A program made the translations under genes and the position numbers. A stretch of 64,000 nt of DNA from Bimastos eiseni (Eukaryota; Annelida; Clitellata; Crassiclitellata; Lumbricidae). Where the stretch lies: the NCBI GenBank assembly GCA_959347315.1, contig OY365811.1, forward strand, positions 31,505,711 through 31,569,710, written 5' to 3'. Positions 60,240 to 64,000 of this stretch are shown piece by piece (the stretch's first letter is position 1; each line of letters starts with the position of its first letter). The notes beneath the pieces were generated by a model, which worked only from the letters and a program-made list of their open reading frames with translations, searched no databases and had not been told where the DNA came from.

Positions 60240-60450
60240 AAAATGACATTTTAAATTAAAGATTTAGCTTAGCTGTGATTGACTTTGTTTAAATTAGATT
60301 AATTCTGAGAACTTGATTGTTAGAGTGTATCAGTAAAATCTGTCTTAATATTAGAAGTTGGTATGTATAACTGACAACTGATACTGGAATTATTCACAGT
60401 TGCAAGAATGTGTGTTTTTGACTAATAATTTTGATGCCTTTTTGATCTGG
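60240..60450 (+). repeat. Diverged fossil copy of the array R segment
   Basis: The sequence from AAATGACATTTTAAATTAAAG through TTAATTCTGAGAACTTG, ACAACTGATACTGGAATTATT and TTGACTAATAATTTTGATGC aligns with the R segment of the array spacers (for example 15680-15895). It has many substitutions and small gaps, far more than any two array units show, so it predates the recent amplification. Confidence 0.75.
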
Positions 60451-60459
60451 TGGACATTG

Positions 60460-61022
60460 ATAAAAGATCTTTTAAGGCACTTACTTTGATGTTGTGATTA
60501 TAGTGTGCCTGTGTTATCTGGGCATTTGCCTAATACAGAAGGAGACACAGGATTTTGTGTATACCCCTGAAACTGTGTGTTTTTGACTGACATTTTGGTT
60601 GAATTTTGGGAGGACATCAAGCTCTGCCTCGTATATCTCAAATCTTTTTGCAGCTAAGATGAGCACCTCTAGCTTCTTTCGTTGAATATATGTGGGTTTG
60701 ACCAGTATACTGGTGAGATGCAAATGCCAGAACAGATAAAAGCATGATGTTAAACTACAATGTTAAGGATATGAAACAGACCTAGAATTGGATCCTGTAC
60801 CAAACCTATATGAGAACATGGACCAGGTTGATTGGGTGTAACGAACCACCTCAGTCAGTATGTCATTCAATCAATCAACAACCATGGGCTCATCACTCGT
60901 AGGTGTCTGATGCCTTTCTGGTAATTGGATTTTTAGTTTGCATATAATTTGTATTGTATTAGCCTGCATTTACTCTCAACAGTATTTTTATGTTACAAAA
61001 TATATTTTTAAATTGTTAACTG
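60460..61022. other. Stretch without recognisable genes
   Basis: No supported exon or repeat. A short echo of the R segment (GTGTGTTTTTGACTGACATTTT) lies near 60573. Confidence 0.3.
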
Positions 61023-61229
61023 TATTTGCAGGAGCTTGCAGATTGAGATATGAAAAAGACCAAGAATCAATGAAGTGACTGCATTTCATGATATTTGCAG
61101 GAGCTTGCAGATTGAGAGATGAAAAAGACAAAGAATCAATGAAGTGACTGCATTTCATGATATTTGCAGGAGCTTGCAGATTGAGAGATGAAAAAGACCA
61201 AGAATCAATGAAGTGACTGCATTTCATGA
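61023..61229 (+). repeat. 69-bp tandem repeat, three copies
   Basis: Copies start at 61023, 61092 and 61161 with TATTTGCAGGAGCTTGCAG and end in GACTGCATTTCATG. Differences are one or two bases per copy. Each copy contains a TTTGCAG/G acceptor-like motif. 69 is divisible by three and the minus strand is open through all three copies, but I see no support for coding use. Confidence 0.95.
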
Positions 61230-61989
61230 TATGGCTTTCTCAGTGCAAATGGTACACATGTTGCAATGAGAGACATTTGAGTGACTGTTAAGCACGTGTC
61301 TCATTTGTATTAATTGCCATAGACAAAGAGGTTGTCTGACATTGGAAAAGATTGCAAAGAGATTGTGGCACTTTCTCAGTGCAAATTCGTAAACTTATAT
61401 GAGGCATGTTTTTCTTGTGATGTTGAAGTGTCTGTTTCTGTTACTGATGGCCTCTGCACTTCATTGCTGAGTTACTGGGTAGGTACCGTGATATTGTATT
61501 TCAAGCATATGGGCTCTGTGTTATTAAAAAACAGGTAATTATTTTATGGCTGTTGTGTGCCTGCATTCAGCTGCAGTTGTGACTGCAGAGTAGAGAGAAT
61601 CATCTGCCTCCAACTGGCATGCAACTACTGACAATTGGGGGTCCTGTGATGCAAGCAAGTACCATCTGTCAGATCTTAGGCAGGCGAGTCCACTAATGAT
61701 GATCCAATGCTGTGTCTGTTGCCTGACTAAAGTCATCTAAGACTCCAGCTATGCTGATATATGTAATAAATTCATGTGTAGACACCTGCTTTAATGAGTA
61801 TCCCATGTGCCTCTCCATTTTTGGGAACATTGTTCATGCCCCAAGGTAGTGTACTAGCACAACAAAATAGGAGAGGAATTTATCATTTGTGTGGTTAGAT
61901 TCAGAATGTTGCCAGATAATGTTAACCTAGGTTATTATTTCTATTGTAATTACATTTCATCAGTTGCTGTAGAAGTAGAAGGAATAGAA
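61230..61989. other. Stretch without recognisable genes
   Basis: A short phrase, CTTTCTCAGTGCAAAT, occurs twice (61234 and 61371). No exon with good borders was found. Confidence 0.3.
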
Positions 61990-62112
61990 AAGCCAGCTAA
62001 GGCACTGGTGTTTTGTTATATGGAAAGAAGGGTGAGACTAAAAATAATTGGTTCCAATATTGGTTTACCATTTTAATGGTATATGTATTGTTTTTCACTT
62101 CGTATTATTAAG
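61990..62112 (+). repeat. Direct duplicate of the exon end and donor at 62431-62541
   Basis: From GGCACTGGTG to GTATTATTAAG this stretch closely matches 62431-62541, including the AAGG/GTGAGACT donor. In the frame of the 3' copy a TAA precedes it here, so it is probably a pseudo-exon end. A different frame reads VAVEVEGIEKPAKALVF after a TTTCATCAG acceptor-like site. Confidence 0.8.
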
Positions 62113-62336
62113 AAATATGAAAAAATTTAAAACTCTCCAAATGCTCTGTTGAGTTTGCTACATAATAGCTCATTTGGTAGGTTATTTGAGAAAAAACAAT
62201 GTGAAATATGTAACTCATGATATTAAAAAATTGCTTGGAGATATTTTGTAATGATGGGTCACAGGTATACCTTAGGGTGAAATTATCAATATATAAATTA
62301 ACTTTTCATTGAAATGTTATTATGTGCATTTTACAG

Positions 62337-62460
62337 ATCGATCTGGCAAAGTTTATCAACAGCCTTGTCAATGTGTTAACTGTCTCAAAACAAGAAAGAG
62401 AAATTGTCAAGTGTTTTAAGCAGAATCAAGGCACAGGTGTAGTTTTATATGGAAAGAAGG
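62337..62460 (+). CDS. Candidate exon, IDLAKFINSLVNVLTVS...
   Basis: A CATTTTACAG acceptor precedes 124 nt of open frame ending AAGG before GTGAGA, a good donor. If the frame starts in phase 0 the exon ends in phase 1. The peptide reads IDLAKFINSLVNVLTVSKQE followed by a REIVKCFKQNQG segment and GVVLYGKKG. It looks helical and protein-like, but I do not recognise the family. Its 3' half is duplicated in inverted form at the left edge of the window, and its end is duplicated directly at 61990-62112. It lies on the same strand as the array exons and could be a later exon of the same gene. Confidence 0.45.
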
Positions 62461-62541
62461 GTGAGACTAAAAATAATTGGTTCCAATATTGGTTTACCAT
62501 TTTAATGGTATATGTATTGTTTTTCACTTCGTATTATTAAG

Positions 62542-63340
62542 TCGAATATGTCATAATGAAGGACTACTCATATAGTTTGGTTTATGATTATTGCAAGATA
62601 TTTTTAAGTGCTAATGTCAAAGCATAATGCCAGAAACTAACTTAGCTCTCACAGAGGCTTTAAAAACCAATTTCCTTGGAACTAGGCATTATATCAAAGC
62701 TCAAATGACCATCGTGAACAATTCAGTATATCCAAAGTTTAAATAGCCAAACTCTATCCGACTCCATGTAAATGAAAATGCACACTCATTCTATAGTGAC
62801 AGTGTGACCTTGACCCTGCTCATATTTCAATGAATTTATAGGGTGATATGCTTCACCACTGCTGCCCATCTGAATCAATGCCATGCCGTTTGTATGCTTT
62901 TGCACTGATTGTGTCTGGACATTTCCTGCTATTTGATATATAATTTTACACTTTTCTTGGGGTTCCCTCTAGCGGGATATTCCTCCCTTGGGTCTCCATG
63001 GTATCCCTCATTCTTCCAGTTTACGTTGTGCTCTGTTATACCTCCTTTAGCGAATTTTTGTGCTGCTATTGCTATGAAGCCAGTTTATTTGTGTGTGTGT
63101 TTGTATTGTGGGATATCAATAAACGAGTTAAGCGAGTTAATTGGCAGTTTGAGATGTCTTGCGATATGGCGTTCAGAATACAAACCCTGTCCACATCAGC
63201 TGAAGCAATTGCCTTCTCGGCACCATAACAGTTCACAACTTTATTCGGCTGAACATGAAAAAACACAACCATGACCTCGTTATTGGGTTCTGTGCATGCC
63301 ACTGACCATGTTGGTCATTGCGAAGAAATTGCATCATATC
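62542..63340. other. Stretch without recognisable genes
   Basis: Opposite-strand open frames near 62909-63302 overlap each other and show no domain. No transposon ends before 63341. Confidence 0.3.
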
Positions 63341-64000
63341 CAGTGGCGTAACTACCGTGCTGCGGGGCCCAGCCGTTTTGGGGGAGCCCGGCCCGACCAA
63401 GAAAAACAAAAATTATGAGCAGTTGAGCACAGGCAGGCAGTCAGTCAGAAAGACGTGATGCGATGCGATAAATTTCTAGTTACGAAGTTAACATTATGGA
63501 CATTACAAACGAATCGATGTCGCCAAAAATTCGATTACTGTCTTAGCTGTACTTCATAATATATTATGAATACGTGATTACTATACTTCCTGTTTTGTGA
63601 CGTAATATGACGTCAATTGTTTATTTTAATGTGCAGTAAAATGCTTAATTAACGTTTGAATCTAGAAGCTAAAAATTTAGTTTTAATTATAATATTTGGA
63701 AATAATTTTAAATTTCAAGATATTAACAAAATATAAAGCAGCCCAAAATGTCATATCAACACACAAGTGGAGCAACAAAACGTAAAAAAAAGCATGAGGA
63801 GATGTTAAGCTTAAGGAAACGTAAAAAAAATAGATCATTTTTGTAATCCAGCACCTAAGCAAAGTCAATCTGCCTCTGCCGAGTTGAAAAGTCGACCGAG
63901 TCAAGATGGTTGTAACGTAGCAGGTAGAACGCCAGACACTAGCTGCGTTAATGAAGGAAATGTTGAAACTCAGCCATCGATTTCGGAAGGATGTAGTAAT
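63341..64000 (+). mobile_element. 5' part of a hAT-family transposon, cut by the window end
   Basis: The stretch begins CAGTGGCGTAACTACCGTGC, a terminal-repeat type common in animal hAT elements, with a G/C-rich subterminal run. A transposase-like frame follows from 63748. The left 8-mer flanking the end is ATCATATC (63333-63340); the matching right copy is outside the window. Confidence 0.65.
63748..64000 (+). pseudogene. hAT transposase N-terminus, frameshifted, partial
   Basis: The ATG opens MSYQHTSGATKRKKKHEEML, the basic start seen in hAT transposases that carry a zinc-finger/TTF-type N-terminal region. The frame stops at a TAA soon after an A8 run (63823-63830). Shifting by one base in that run gives a continuous frame (KKIDHFCNPAPKQ..., then a Ser/Pro/Asn-rich linker) open to the window end. 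The likely lesion is one extra A; a sequencing error in the homopolymer cannot be excluded. Confidence 0.6.

Noticed and set aside
60988..61227. 79-aa minus-strand repeat protein (MKCSHFIDSWSF three times)
   Set aside because: It is a by-product of a 69-bp tandem repeat that happens to be a multiple of three; no exon borders on that strand.
62909..63302. Overlapping open frames of 121, 76 and 76 aa on both strands
   Set aside because: No domain, no splice signals and mutual overlap on opposite strands.

Overview
The window looks like a piece of an animal nuclear genome, most likely an invertebrate. It is AT-rich, has no long open reading frames, and shows short exons with GT/AG borders embedded in non-coding sequence. 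It also carries remnants of several LINE families and of hAT and pogo-like DNA transposons. I cannot name the species, and there is nothing bacterial or viral here.

Left flank (1-12784). Bases 1-235 and 682-1074 are inverted copies of sequence found at 62112-62518 and 11235-11625. A seven-copy, roughly 170-bp tandem repeat follows (1081-2136). A plausible exon at 2918-3034 (+) encodes the first half of an RRM-like fold. Much of the rest is transposon debris: a non-autonomous hAT with a perfect 8-bp target duplication (3554-4435), LINE 3' ends on both strands, a second hAT nested in a LINE (7022-7943), a pogo-like remnant (about 9391-10172) and a third TIR element (10502-11222). A 28-codon exon lies at 11370-11453, and weaker candidate exons lie near 11770-11950 and 12253-12330.

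Core (12785-60209). About 47 kb is a tandem array of 14 nearly identical units of 2.3-4.1 kb. Each unit has a cluster of 2-5 copies of a 184-bp exon-bearing repeat, 46 copies in all, followed by a long intron-like spacer. Only the last copy in each cluster has the complete 198-nt, 66-codon, phase-0 exon with an obvious donor. The 32 upstream copies keep the acceptor and 41 codons, then run into an in-frame stop unless a GTAATC site is used as donor. Using it would leave 61-nt mini-introns and keep the frame. Spacers are mosaics: some carry a LINE-derived block, some have lost it by one or two deletions, and most have an internal 0.3-kb duplication.

Right flank (60210-64000). This holds a diverged fossil copy of the spacer sequence, three 69-bp tandem repeats, a candidate exon at 62337-62460 with a nearby partial duplicate, and the 5' part of a hAT transposon running off the window end with one frameshift in an A8 run.

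How the parts fit: the exons at 2918-3034 (117 nt), 11370-11453 (84 nt) and each 198-nt array exon are on the same strand, begin and end in phase 0, and have lengths divisible by three. They could belong to one gene whose internal exon has been massively amplified. The encoded protein is not identified. An RRM followed by beta-alpha-beta segments is loosely reminiscent of NCOA5-like proteins, but that is a guess. No transcript evidence is available.
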